Source: Bacteroidales bacterium (GTDB taxonomy: Bacteria; Bacteroidota; Bacteroidia; Bacteroidales; F082). From it: a DNA stretch of 46,110 nt. Location: contig JAGCPH010000037.1 in assembly GCA_017645275.1 (NCBI GenBank), forward strand, positions 93,783 through 139,892, in the 5' to 3' direction. The stretch's first letter is position 1. Each line of letters starts with the position of its first letter. The notes beneath the pieces are model-generated. The model was not told the DNA's origin and did not search any database. It saw only the letters and a list, made by a program, of their open reading frames with translations. Positions 8,307-17,677 of the stretch are shown here, piece by piece. The translations under genes and the position numbers were made by a program.

Positions 8307-9035
8307 ATGAAAAAATCTTACATTTTTGGAATGACGATGATTATCGCATTGGCTTTCGCAAGCTGCGGAAGCAACAAACAGATGGTTAACAATCAACCAC
8401 AGCAACCAAGTTATCAGCAAAATGTTCGCGATCAGTTTAGCAAAGATGATCAAAACACTGATCAAGCCATTAAGAATGATATAAAACAACCGACAAACAA
8501 TCCGACAAACAAAAACAATGATTATTCAGAAGTGCAATTAAATCACTGCATTATGAAATCAATTGATGATACCGCACCAAATCTCAGAGCACTTGGAGTG
8601 TATGTTAGCTATGACCAATCTAACGCAATTAAACAGGCCACAGCCGAAGCAAGAACTGAACTTGCCAACTCAATCCGAGTGTCAGTTGAGGGCGCAAACA
8701 AAAGCTATGCAAAAGAAGTCGGCATTAACCAAGATGTAGCCTCCAAGAGATTGGCGCAATCAACATACACTCAATACGTCGCTGAACAAGTGGCAAATTC
8801 ACCAAGAATTGACATGTATATTGAGCAAGCATCAGACGGAAAATACCAGGTATATGTTTGTGTAGAAATGAAAGTTAGCCAAAAAGAATTAACACAAACC
8901 GTTGCAAAAACCATCAGCGACGACGACGTTTTAAGAACAGAATACGAAGCTATAAAATTCGAAGAAGAAGTTTCTGAAGGTCTCAACGAATACAAAAGGA
9001 CAAAGAATCAAGCTATTGTAAATGAATACAAATAA
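8307..9035 (+). CDS. LPP20-like lipoprotein
   Basis: A 242-residue lipoprotein: lipobox AFASC (Cys at residue 20), then a Gln/Asn-rich linker (about 25-70), then a globular domain from about 85. That domain has the LPP20 pattern: a strand ALGVYVSYDQ, the helix AIKQATAEARTELANSI, and a later strand DGKYQVYVCVEMKV. LPP20 proteins are outer-membrane lipoproteins first known from Helicobacter, with no firm biochemical role. It overlaps the next gene by 14 bases, so the two are translationally coupled. The leader before this gene (TTATTAACAA ... GTATCATGAAAAA) resembles that of the gene at 17678. Confidence 0.8.
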   Translation: MKKSYIFGMTMIIALAFASCGSNKQMVNNQPQQPSYQQNVRDQFSKDDQNTDQAIKNDIKQPTNNPTNKNNDYSEVQLNHCIMKSIDDTAPNLRALGVYVSYDQSNAIKQATAEARTELANSIRVSVEGANKSYAKEVGINQDVASKRLAQSTYTQYVAEQVANSPRIDMYIEQASDGKYQVYVCVEMKVSQKELTQTVAKTISDDDVLRTEYEAIKFEEEVSEGLNEYKRTKNQAIVNEYK

Positions 9036-9867
9036 AGCTTTACTAACTATGATAATGCTGCTGTGTTTTAATGCAGCAGCATTATCTCAGAAGTCTGATA
9101 ATATTCCGCCACAATGGATATCAGAACTTCCAAAACCCACCAATAATACTTTTGAGTATAGGACAGCCTCTGGCACGGGTAAAACATTAGAAAACGCCAG
9201 AAGGTCTTGTGATAATTATATTATAAATAGTTTATCCATGGCCGGTGGCGCAATTATCTGGTCGGATTACACCACAACAGATCGTAGTAATCAAACCATA
9301 ATTAATGGAAAGCTTGACGAGATTATAGAAAGGAGTTCTTTAATAAAAACAGAAGCTAAGGGTAATGAACGTGAAATATACATACTGATAATTGATGATT
9401 ATTGGGAAATTAACAAACTCGGTGATTACCAAGTTACAAAACTATATGCAATATCACAACTTCATAGTCCTTTGTTTGACGACATCACTTTATCTAAAAA
9501 ATATAGTGCATCATTTTTAGGTATTCGACCGTTTTGTCCTGGCGCAGCTCAAATATACAAAGGGAGCAAAAAGAAGGGCTGGGCTTTTATCGGTTTAGAA
9601 TTAATTGGCGCCGCTGGTATTGTTACAAGTTTAACTCAAATATCATCATATGATAGACTAATGCAAGAAGATCCCAAACACAAAACAGAGTATCAGGACT
9701 CTAAAGATATGTGGACAAATATTAACTGGGGTTGTATAGCCTTTACAGCTGGTGTGTATATTGTCAATCTTGTAGATGCTTGGTTTTCTCCAGGTGCTAA
9801 AAGAATTATTGCATATCCTCAAGGCAATAATAATAACATAGGTTTATCAATGTCTTATAAATTTTAA
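9022..9867 (+). CDS. LPP20-like N-terminus fused to a DUF5683-like membrane domain
   Basis: A 281-residue protein. A signal peptide (about residues 1-22, ending ALSQ) is followed by an LPP20-like domain (about 30-140; FEYRTASGTGKTLENARRSC). The C-terminal part (about 165-265) resembles DUF5683: FCPGAAQIYKGSKKKGWAF, then two hydrophobic segments, then a polar tail ending in Phe. The 'PG..Q.Y.G...KG' motif is usual in small Bacteroidetes membrane proteins. The fusion ties the LPP20 domain to the membrane independently of lipid. Start ATG 9022 lies within the end of the preceding gene. The DUF5683 assignment is from motif recall. Confidence 0.75.
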   Translation: MNTNKALLTMIMLLCFNAAALSQKSDNIPPQWISELPKPTNNTFEYRTASGTGKTLENARRSCDNYIINSLSMAGGAIIWSDYTTTDRSNQTIINGKLDEIIERSSLIKTEAKGNEREIYILIIDDYWEINKLGDYQVTKLYAISQLHSPLFDDITLSKKYSASFLGIRPFCPGAAQIYKGSKKKGWAFIGLELIGAAGIVTSLTQISSYDRLMQEDPKHKTEYQDSKDMWTNINWGCIAFTAGVYIVNLVDAWFSPGAKRIIAYPQGNNNNIGLSMSYKF

Positions 9868-9883
9868 TTAAACTTAAAAAATC

Positions 9884-10219
9884 ATGAAAAAAATTTGGTT
9901 GTTATCATTGATATTAATTACGTTTCTATCATTAGGATGTAAGAAAAAAAAGATTATTGACACAGATATCATAATCTATGGAACTGTTACAGAAGAAGCA
10001 ACTGGCGCCACAATTTCAGGTGCGACAGTAACACTGAAACCAGAATCCATAAATGTTTACACTGGTAATGATGGTTCATATAGGTTTACGGTAACCGAAG
10101 CTAAAGATTATAATATTTGGGTGAGCAAAGATGGTTATCAAACAGATAACAAATCCACGAGTGTCTTGGTTGCTGGTGAATCATACAGATATGATTTTGC
10201 ACTAAAAAAGAATGAATGA
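9884..10219 (+). CDS. Small lipoprotein with carboxypeptidase-regulatory-like domain
   Basis: A 111-residue lipoprotein: lipobox LSLGC (Cys at residue 19), then a single beta-sandwich of the CarboxypepD_reg type. The pattern is IYGTVTEEATGATISGATVT, a turn with GNDGSYRFTV, then a 'K.GY' strand. It is a minimal version of the N-terminal domain of the two large lipoproteins at 10798 and 13631. Such domains act as rigid spacers or assembly modules at the cell surface. It is 16 bases after the preceding gene and its stop overlaps a possible start of the next, so the genes are in one operon. Confidence 0.82.
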   Translation: MKKIWLLSLILITFLSLGCKKKKIIDTDIIIYGTVTEEATGATISGATVTLKPESINVYTGNDGSYRFTVTEAKDYNIWVSKDGYQTDNKSTSVLVAGESYRYDFALKKNE

Positions 10220-10233
10220 TAATTGAAAAGTCC

Positions 10234-10776
10234 ATGAAAAACAACTTTTATCTTATTATTCAGTTAATACTGGTTGTAATTGTATTGGTTGGTTGTGCTT
10301 CAAACAAAGACATTATGAACGCGGAGCCTAAAAACAATTATTACGATAAATGGCATTATTATGGTGAAAAAGTAAACCATCCATGCTATGATTCAATAAG
10401 TGATAATGATATCAATTATATAACAGCATATGGCGTGGGTTTTGGAAATGCCACATCGTTAAGAAGAACAGCTGTGTCAGATGCACATAATAATGCATTT
10501 ATTTACATCAACAGATTAGTTCATGATGCAGTTGAAAAATACAATAAGGATGCAGCTACTACGAAAAAGATTAAAGGGAGTTTTGAAATTCATATTCAAC
10601 CATATACCCAAGTTGATTGCTATAAAATGACTAAACAAAATTCTTATATCACACTCGACATTGTGATTGACACTCTTATTCCTTCCATATTAGATGAAAT
10701 CAAAGATAATAATATTGATTATGATAAAGAATTATTAGAAAAGTATCTTAATAATACATTGAGAAATAGACAATGA
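10234..10776 (+). CDS. LPP20-like lipoprotein
   Basis: A 180-residue lipoprotein: lipobox VLVGC (Cys at residue 21) followed by an LPP20-like domain (ITAYGVGFGNATSLRRTAVS, then alternating helices and strands). Start chosen at ATG 10234 (MKNNFYLII), which gives a standard signal peptide; an ATG at 10216 overlapping the previous stop would add MIIEKS before it. It is the third LPP20-like copy of the cluster, after 8307 and 9022, and is diverged from both. Function unknown; presumably outer-membrane associated. Confidence 0.75.
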   Translation: MKNNFYLIIQLILVVIVLVGCASNKDIMNAEPKNNYYDKWHYYGEKVNHPCYDSISDNDINYITAYGVGFGNATSLRRTAVSDAHNNAFIYINRLVHDAVEKYNKDAATTKKIKGSFEIHIQPYTQVDCYKMTKQNSYITLDIVIDTLIPSILDEIKDNNIDYDKELLEKYLNNTLRNRQ

Positions 10777-10797
10777 TGTAAGATTAATCTAAAAAAG

Positions 10798-13572
10798 ATG
10801 AAAAAGTACTTTTTATTATCAATTACAATTGCCTGCATCATATTGGCAGGTTGCAAAAAGAAAGAAGATACCATAAAGCCTGGTTCCATATATGGAACAG
10901 TTGTAGACAAATCGTCTCAAGCCAGTGTATCTGGTGCTGGAGTGGAATTGATGCCTAAAGGTTTGAAAACCGTAACAGGTTCCGATGGCTCGTTCCAATT
11001 TACACAAATTGATCCGGGAGATTATAATTTGTTTGTTACTAAAACAGGATATCAAGATTTGAAGTCAAATACTATAACAGTAAATCCTGGCGAAACAGCA
11101 AAAGGAGATGTGCAGATTGAAAAATTACCAGCTTCACTACAAATAAAGGATAACAATGGCAACATTATAACAGAACTTGATTTCGGTGGAGAGGAAGGTA
11201 TCGTCAGCAAAACTTTTATAATTGTCAACAGAGGTACTATGACCTTGAATTTTACAATTAATAAATATGTTGCATGGATTGAAAGTATAACGCCATTAAA
11301 TGGAACTATTCCTGTTAATAGAGACTGTCCTATAATATTACAAATAGACAGGGAAAAACTTTCTGATGGATTAAATACAACTTCGATAATTATAACATCT
11401 GAAGATGGCGGTGTAGAACTTCCTGTAAAAGCAAGAAAAGGAGGATATTCGGGTGATGTTTTTGTTTTAGAATCTGCACATTTGATGGTTCAGCTGGAAG
11501 ACTTGGGATGCGTAAACTGGAGCTCGGCAAAAACTTTGTGTGAATCGTCAACTGTTGCTGGTTATAATGATTGGAGATTACCTACAAAGGAAGAATTGAG
11601 CACTTTGTATACCAACAGAGATCTTATAGGTGGTTTTACAACAGAACGGTACTGGTCTTCTTCATGGACGGATTATTATCCTTATTATGTGGATTTTGCC
11701 GATGGGACAATAGGCTATAATAATAGTTCTTATCAATACTATGTCCGTGCTGTAAGGACAATAACAAATGAAAATGGAATATATGAGCTTGCAAGTGCAA
11801 ATGTAATGGTTCAGACACAAGACCTTGGATGTGTTAATTGGAGTTCGGCAAAAACGATGTGTGAATCATCTATAGTTGGTGGCTATAACGATTGGAGATT
11901 GCCAACACAATCTGAATTAATGACATTATATCATAACAGGGAAATTATTGGCGGATTTACAAATGCAATATATTGGTCGTCGGATACATCTGGTAACAAC
12001 CCAATTGCAATTGATTTTCATGATGGCTCTTTGGGTTGGGTTTATAGTAATAACACATATAACGTTCGAGCTGTTCGCACTATAAATAGCGGTACGTCAG
12101 CAACAATCCCGACTGTTACAACATCAGCACCTTCTAATGTTACAACCAATTCAGCAACATGTGGCGGCAATGTAACTTCAGATGGTGGAGCCACTGTAAC
12201 AGCAAGAGGTGTGTGTTGGAGCACAAGCCAAAATCCAACAATTAGCAACAGCCATACAACAGATGGCACTGGTACAGGCTCTTTTACAAGCAACATTACC
12301 AGTTTGGCAGAAAGCACAACATATTATGTTAGAGCTTATGCAACTAATAGCAAAGGAACGGCATATGGTGTGCAGCAAAGCTTTACAACAAATAGCGGCG
12401 GCAGTTCAACAACAACTCCAACTGTCACAACCTCAACTCCTTCAAATGTTACAACAAATTCTGCTACCTGTGGTGGAAATGTAACATCAGATGGCGGAGC
12501 CGCAGTAACAGCAAGAGGTGTATGCTGGAGTACAAGCCAAAACCCAACAATGAGCGGGAGCCATACTACTGATGGCACAGGTACAGGCTTATTCACCAGT
12601 AATATAACTGGTTTGGCTGAAAACACTACGTATTACGTAAGAGCATATGCTATCAATAGCGAAGGCACAGCATACGGTACACAACATAGTTTTACAACTA
12701 ACAGCGGCGGAAGTTCTGCAACCGTACCAACAGTAACGACAGGAACACCATTTGATATTGCCATATATTCAGCAGCTTGCGGAGGAAATGTTACATCTGA
12801 TGGCGGAGCAACTGTGTTTGAACGTGGTGTATGTTATAGTACATCTCAAAATCCAACGACATCCGATATGGTTGCGCAAAGTGGTAGTGGCACTGGCTCA
12901 TATACTTGTTATATGACAGGTCTTAATCAAGGCACAACGTACTATTTGAGGGCATATGCTATTAATAGCGAAGGCACAGCATATGGAGCTCAGGTCTCAT
13001 TTACAACTAACATGGAACCAACAAATGGAGTTTTACAATATGATGATGGCAACGGAATTGATGCTCTCGGTTTTACTAATGGAGGAACTATTTATTGGGC
13101 AAACATGTACCCCACATCAATGCTTAGCCAGTATGCAGGTACAAGCATAGTCGAAATAGAAGCATTGTTGAATTTAGCCGGCACCTATACACTGCAAATC
13201 TATTCAGGAGGAACATCTTCTCCAAATTCTTTAGTGGCTACAATAAACGTCACCCATAATTATTCAGATTTTGGATGGTATTATATAGCTTTACCCAATG
13301 CAGTTCCTTTAAACACATCTCAAAACTTGTGGATTGTGCTTAGCAAGACCCATTCTGCAGGCGAGTATCCTGCAGGAGTCTGTGCCGACTCTGGTAATCC
13401 TAATGGAAGATGGATTTCTGATGGTAGCGGAACATGGGAGGATTTGGGACAATCACGACCGAATACCTGGGGCATTCACACTTATGTTTCTAATCAAACA
13501 AAAGCAGGGAAACATGATAAAATGAAGATAATCAGTGCACAAATAGAGGGATCGGGTATACCTGCGCCATAA
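10798..13572 (+). CDS. Modular surface lipoprotein: CarboxypepD_reg, BACON-like, two DUF1566, three Ig/FN3-like repeats
   Basis: A 924-residue lipoprotein (lipobox LAGC, Cys19). Domains in order: CarboxypepD_reg-like (about 28-108); BACON-like beta-sandwich (112-215); two DUF1566 domains (220-325 and 326-429), each with GYNDWRLPT, IGGF, YWSS and VRAVRTI; three Ig/FN3-like repeats (about 434-737; ATCGGNVTSDGG and YYVRAYA); and a C-terminal beta-sandwich (about 741-905) resembling carbohydrate-binding modules. DUF1566 has a C-type-lectin-like fold and often serves in ligand binding. It is probably a cell-surface adhesin or glycan-binding protein. Paralogous to the next gene, with which it shares an almost identical N-terminal domain. 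Confidence 0.85.
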   Translation: MKKYFLLSITIACIILAGCKKKEDTIKPGSIYGTVVDKSSQASVSGAGVELMPKGLKTVTGSDGSFQFTQIDPGDYNLFVTKTGYQDLKSNTITVNPGETAKGDVQIEKLPASLQIKDNNGNIITELDFGGEEGIVSKTFIIVNRGTMTLNFTINKYVAWIESITPLNGTIPVNRDCPIILQIDREKLSDGLNTTSIIITSEDGGVELPVKARKGGYSGDVFVLESAHLMVQLEDLGCVNWSSAKTLCESSTVAGYNDWRLPTKEELSTLYTNRDLIGGFTTERYWSSSWTDYYPYYVDFADGTIGYNNSSYQYYVRAVRTITNENGIYELASANVMVQTQDLGCVNWSSAKTMCESSIVGGYNDWRLPTQSELMTLYHNREIIGGFTNAIYWSSDTSGNNPIAIDFHDGSLGWVYSNNTYNVRAVRTINSGTSATIPTVTTSAPSNVTTNSATCGGNVTSDGGATVTARGVCWSTSQNPTISNSHTTDGTGTGSFTSNITSLAESTTYYVRAYATNSKGTAYGVQQSFTTNSGGSSTTTPTVTTSTPSNVTTNSATCGGNVTSDGGAAVTARGVCWSTSQNPTMSGSHTTDGTGTGLFTSNITGLAENTTYYVRAYAINSEGTAYGTQHSFTTNSGGSSATVPTVTTGTPFDIAIYSAACGGNVTSDGGATVFERGVCYSTSQNPTTSDMVAQSGSGTGSYTCYMTGLNQGTTYYLRAYAINSEGTAYGAQVSFTTNMEPTNGVLQYDDGNGIDALGFTNGGTIYWANMYPTSMLSQYAGTSIVEIEALLNLAGTYTLQIYSGGTSSPNSLVATINVTHNYSDFGWYYIALPNAVPLNTSQNLWIVLSKTHSAGEYPAGVCADSGNPNGRWISDGSGTWEDLGQSRPNTWGIHTYVSNQTKAGKHDKMKIISAQIEGSGIPAP

Positions 13573-13630
13573 GAATAATATAATGAATAAAATACTCAAC
13601 CAGCATGCATTATTAAAAAGCACAACAAAC

Positions 13631-16405
13631 ATGAAAAAAATAGTCATTATAGCTATAGCCATAATCATATTGATTATTACGGGCTGTAAAAAAGACACCA
13701 CAACAACTATATCTCCTGGTTCCATTTATGGCACAGTAACAGATAAATCAACAGGCGACTGCGTAGCAACTGCAGGCGTTGAACTTATGCCTAAAGGTCT
13801 TAAGACTGTCACTGGTTCAGATGGTTCTTTCCAGTTCACACAGATAGACCCTGGAGATTACAACTTGTTTATCACAAAAACAGGTTATAAAGATTTGAAA
13901 TCGAATACTATAACTGTAAAATCAGGAGAAACAGCAAAAGGTGATGTGCAGATTGAGAAGTTACCGGCTTCTTTACAGATTATGGATAATAACGGACAAC
14001 CAGTAACAGAATTGAACTTTGGAGGAGATGCTGGAATTATAAGTAAGACGTTTAAAATATATAACAAAGGAATAGAATCTTTTAGCTTTAGCATTGAAAA
14101 ATATGTTGACTGGATTGAAAATCCAATACCTGCATCTGGGACCGTTCCAGTAAATGGTAATTGTCCTGTAGTCTTAAAAATTAACAGGGACAAACTAGTT
14201 GATGGATTAAACACTTCATCAATAATAATAAAATCTGAAACAGTTGGTGGTGTTGAACTTATCGTCAAAGCAAGCAAAAATCCATCACTCTCAATTCTTA
14301 ATAGCAACGGCTCTGAAATTACAGAATTGAATTTTGGCTCGGATGAAACCTCTATCCAAAAAACATTTAAACTACATAATAATACCAATCAAAACGTAAG
14401 TTTTACAATAACAAACACGGCAGCATGGATAGATAATATAAATCCATTATCAAACGTATTAACTCCTAATAGCTCATCGACAATAACTGTTCATATAATC
14501 AGAGATTTGCTGTCAAATGGTGACAATAGTACTATTTTGTTAATTACTACACCCAATAAAGGCAACTACGAGTTGATTGTTAAAGCAAAAAAAGTAACGA
14601 ATAGCCTTGTCATTGAGCTACCGTCTGCGAATCTGATGGTTCAAAAAATAGATTTAGGGTGTATGAATTGGAATGCCGCCCAAACAGCATGCCAAAATTC
14701 ACATATAGCAGAATATAATGATTGGAGATTGCCAACACAAGCAGAGTTAATGATTTTATATCAAAACAAACCTATTATTGGCGGATTCGAAGATGAATAT
14801 TACTGGTCGTCTTCATCCGCCGACTACAACGAATACTATATGATTAATTTTGATGATGGTTCTAATAGTTATCATAGTATTTACTATCAGCACTATGTTC
14901 GAGCTGTTAGAACTATTAACGGCACGCCCCAGGCCACCCCTACTGTTACGACAGCAGAACCTTCAAATATAACCACAAATTCTGCATTGTGCGGCGGTAA
15001 TGTAACTGATAATGGCGGTGCTGATGTGACGGAAAGGGGAATTTGTTGGAGTTTATCACCAAACCCTAACATCAACAACACCATTATAGAATGTGGGACA
15101 GGTATCGGTCCATTCACATGCAATATGACAGATCTTACCAATAACACAAAATACTATATTAAGGCTTACGCCAAAAACTCACAAGGCACAGCTTACGGCG
15201 ATGAGGTTACGTTTACAACAGAAATATTCCCAACATTCCAATATGGTGGGAATACTTATCAAGTGGCGCCAGACCCTGGAAATTCAATGAGTTGGGTGAA
15301 CGCTGATTCATATTGTAATAATCTAACATTACATGGACTATCAGGCTGGAGATTGCCAACATTAGACGAACTAATTCAAATGTATGCTGAAAGAAACTCA
15401 ATAGGAGGTTTTTCTTCTTATGCTTCTTATTGTTCTTATTGGAGTTCTACTTCATGTGAAGGAAACAATCATAATAAGGTCAACTTTTATTATAGCGGCA
15501 GCATAGATTGTGATGATTATGATCATCTGGTTCGTCCAATAAGGCCTATAAACGGTAGTACACCGACCATTCCTTCTGTTTCAACGATAGATCCTTCAAA
15601 TATTACCGCTAATTCAGCGACATGTGGCGGCAATATCACTGAATCTGGTGGAGCCACAATAACTGCAAGAGGTGTGTGCTGGAGTACTACAAACCATAAC
15701 CCAACGACATCAGACTACCATACAACAGATGGTACTGGAGCTGGCACTTTCACGAGTAATATTACGGGTTTGACAGGAAGTACAACTTATTATGTCAGAG
15801 CCTATGCCACTAATAGTGCTGGAACTGCTTATGGAGATCCTATCGGTTTTATTACATCTGGTAGTGGTGGTTCTTCAGGATCTGATTTTTTGGAAACTTT
15901 CGATAACGGCATTCCTGCAAATTGGGCGACGATTGATGCCGATGGTGACGGATACTCATTTGAATTGGGCACTGAGCCAGAATTTTCTGGTTATAATGGA
16001 GGTAATTGCGTTATATCGGCTTCCTATATTAACGAAATTGGAGCATTAACACCAGACAATTATCTTGTCACCCCTTTAATGCATATAGTTGACGGGTCCG
16101 TATTTGGTTTCTTCGCTTGTGCACAAGACAGCAATTATCCTACAGAGCATTTTGGTGTTGCAATATCGTTCACCAGCCAAACTGACGCTTCAACTTTTAC
16201 TACAATTATTGAAGGAGATCTGCAAGCCAAGAAAATTTCCAACGCCAAAGAAAGAGGATTAAACGAACAAGGCGCGTGGTATTTTTGTCATGTTGATTTA
16301 AGTTCGTATGCTGGTAGCAATATTTATATAGCTATACGTCATTTTAACTGTACTGACCAATTTTATCTTGACATTGACAATGTAGGGCTACATATTAATA
16401 AATAA
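13631..16405 (+). CDS. Modular surface lipoprotein with DUF1566, FN3-like and cleaved-adhesin domains
   Basis: Start chosen at ATG 13631 (MKKIVIIAIA), which gives a lipoprotein signal with lipobox IITGC (Cys19); the ATG at 13583 would add 16 polar residues in front. Length is 924 residues, the same as the preceding paralogue, but the architecture differs: CarboxypepD_reg-like (29-110), two BACON-like domains (112-214, 215-318), DUF1566 (327-431), FN3-like (435-530), a second, divergent DUF1566-like domain (534-640, GWRLPTLDEL), FN3-like (644-745) and a cleaved-adhesin-type domain (about 750-924, DNYLVTP). The last type occurs in gingipain/haemagglutinin proteins. Probable surface adhesin. Confidence 0.85.
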   Translation: MKKIVIIAIAIIILIITGCKKDTTTTISPGSIYGTVTDKSTGDCVATAGVELMPKGLKTVTGSDGSFQFTQIDPGDYNLFITKTGYKDLKSNTITVKSGETAKGDVQIEKLPASLQIMDNNGQPVTELNFGGDAGIISKTFKIYNKGIESFSFSIEKYVDWIENPIPASGTVPVNGNCPVVLKINRDKLVDGLNTSSIIIKSETVGGVELIVKASKNPSLSILNSNGSEITELNFGSDETSIQKTFKLHNNTNQNVSFTITNTAAWIDNINPLSNVLTPNSSSTITVHIIRDLLSNGDNSTILLITTPNKGNYELIVKAKKVTNSLVIELPSANLMVQKIDLGCMNWNAAQTACQNSHIAEYNDWRLPTQAELMILYQNKPIIGGFEDEYYWSSSSADYNEYYMINFDDGSNSYHSIYYQHYVRAVRTINGTPQATPTVTTAEPSNITTNSALCGGNVTDNGGADVTERGICWSLSPNPNINNTIIECGTGIGPFTCNMTDLTNNTKYYIKAYAKNSQGTAYGDEVTFTTEIFPTFQYGGNTYQVAPDPGNSMSWVNADSYCNNLTLHGLSGWRLPTLDELIQMYAERNSIGGFSSYASYCSYWSSTSCEGNNHNKVNFYYSGSIDCDDYDHLVRPIRPINGSTPTIPSVSTIDPSNITANSATCGGNITESGGATITARGVCWSTTNHNPTTSDYHTTDGTGAGTFTSNITGLTGSTTYYVRAYATNSAGTAYGDPIGFITSGSGGSSGSDFLETFDNGIPANWATIDADGDGYSFELGTEPEFSGYNGGNCVISASYINEIGALTPDNYLVTPLMHIVDGSVFGFFACAQDSNYPTEHFGVAISFTSQTDASTFTTIIEGDLQAKKISNAKERGLNEQGAWYFCHVDLSSYAGSNIYIAIRHFNCTDQFYLDIDNVGLHINK

Positions 16406-16504
16406 ACCAAATGAAGTGTCCTATTATCTCAATTGCCATAACGAATTCCTAATAATAAAAACAATAGAAATAATAATAAAAACAACCAATTATTTAATAA
16501 TATC

Positions 16505-17554
16505 ATGGAAAACACCTCTCAAGAATCAAAAAGCCACAAAATGGTGGGCTACGTAAGCACATTTCTCAAATCAGCGGCCGTAGCTTTGATATTTGCCGTA
16601 ATTTGCTTCGCATTCGACCGGTATGAAAACATCCAGCAACAGATACAACTCGACGAATCTATTCAGAAATTGGATGAGATCGAGAAAGGTCTGTCAACGC
16701 GCTCACTGGGCATTTTCCCTGGCTATATAAGAGAGATCAGGGAGCTGTTCGATAACATTGAAAAGACTGACTCGGTGGTGATTATGGAGGATGTGCTTTA
16801 TTACGGATTCAAAAGCAAGCCAAAAGAATTCTACGATATGAACAAAAAACTGTTTGACCATGCCATGATGGATGGATCTGTTACAATTGCTTACTATAAT
16901 TTTGAACAAACCCGTGTGCCTGTATCAAAGAACATTTTTCACAATATGATTAAAGAAGAGCTCATTAGCCTTGATAACCTTGCCAAAATGAAAAAAGAAT
17001 GCGACAGTATCATTAAAACATTGACAAATGTAAGGGGCAAAGACAAATATGATCTGGTTATGAAAACAGAATATGATTTGTGTGATAAGTACTTCAAGGC
17101 AACCATTGCTAATGATTTTAAAAAATTCTCAGAAAGTGTTGACAAATATTTGAGCACAGAGTTGATTGATTTCGGCGAAAACGAAAATTCACAAGGTGCT
17201 TTGATGGCCAAAGATATGTGTTTGGAGATTCAAAGAATCAAAGAAAAATATCTCAGAAAAAATCAAAAACAAATCACTTTCAAAGATTTTGAAGATATGA
17301 ATCGCGAAATAAGCGTTGTTATAGCTAACGCATACAAGCTACGAGGTATCAAACTGGTGCCATTGGACGAACACCTTACCATGAGCTGCTGGATGGTGAA
17401 AAGCACAACTAACATGAAGGCTGTATTGGCATTTCCAAGTAAGTATTCGTCTGATGAAATCGGTTTCTATTCTCAAGATGACGCATTTTCAAAATACATT
17501 TTCACAATGTTGGATGGTATACTGCTAAACCAACAGTTTGAAGGGGATAATTAA
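16505..17554 (+). CDS. Single-pass membrane protein of unknown function
   Basis: A 349-residue protein with a short polar N-terminus and one hydrophobic helix (about residues 17-38, SAAVALIFAVICFAF), then a largely helical domain. The segment IQLDESIQKLDEIEKGL suggests a short coiled coil after the membrane. A more conserved-looking core follows: SLGIFPGYIREIRELFDN, SVVIMEDVLYYGFKSKP and TIAYYNFEQT. This may be an alpha/beta sensor domain, but I do not recognise a family. GC content is higher than in the preceding lipoproteins. It lies 100 bases after the large lipoprotein and before the lectin-fold protein. Function unknown. Confidence 0.75.
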   Translation: MENTSQESKSHKMVGYVSTFLKSAAVALIFAVICFAFDRYENIQQQIQLDESIQKLDEIEKGLSTRSLGIFPGYIREIRELFDNIEKTDSVVIMEDVLYYGFKSKPKEFYDMNKKLFDHAMMDGSVTIAYYNFEQTRVPVSKNIFHNMIKEELISLDNLAKMKKECDSIIKTLTNVRGKDKYDLVMKTEYDLCDKYFKATIANDFKKFSESVDKYLSTELIDFGENENSQGALMAKDMCLEIQRIKEKYLRKNQKQITFKDFEDMNREISVVIANAYKLRGIKLVPLDEHLTMSCWMVKSTTNMKAVLAFPSKYSSDEIGFYSQDDAFSKYIFTMLDGILLNQQFEGDN

Positions 17555-17653
17555 AAAGCTTTTTAATTTAAAAAATAACAAGGGCAAAATAGATTCTTCG
17601 TTTGATATCGGTTTTACTGGAAACGGTATGTATATGACATTAAACTTCTAATA
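17541..17653 (+). pseudogene. Possible remnant of an outer-membrane barrel C-terminus
   Basis: In the spacer after the membrane protein one frame reads SSFDIGFTGNGMYMTLNF followed by TAA (to 17653). Ending in a strand with terminal Phe is typical of outer-membrane barrels. The frame is open only back to about 17529 and has no credible start. It may be a leftover from a deleted gene; chance is not excluded. Confidence 0.3.
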
Positions 17654-17677
17654 ATTATTAACAAAAATATCAGTATC

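Noticed and set aside
11458-15555. DUF1566 domains as targets of one shared template
   Set aside because: Frame residues use different synonymous codons in the copies (for example GGG/GGC), so they were not recently written from one template.
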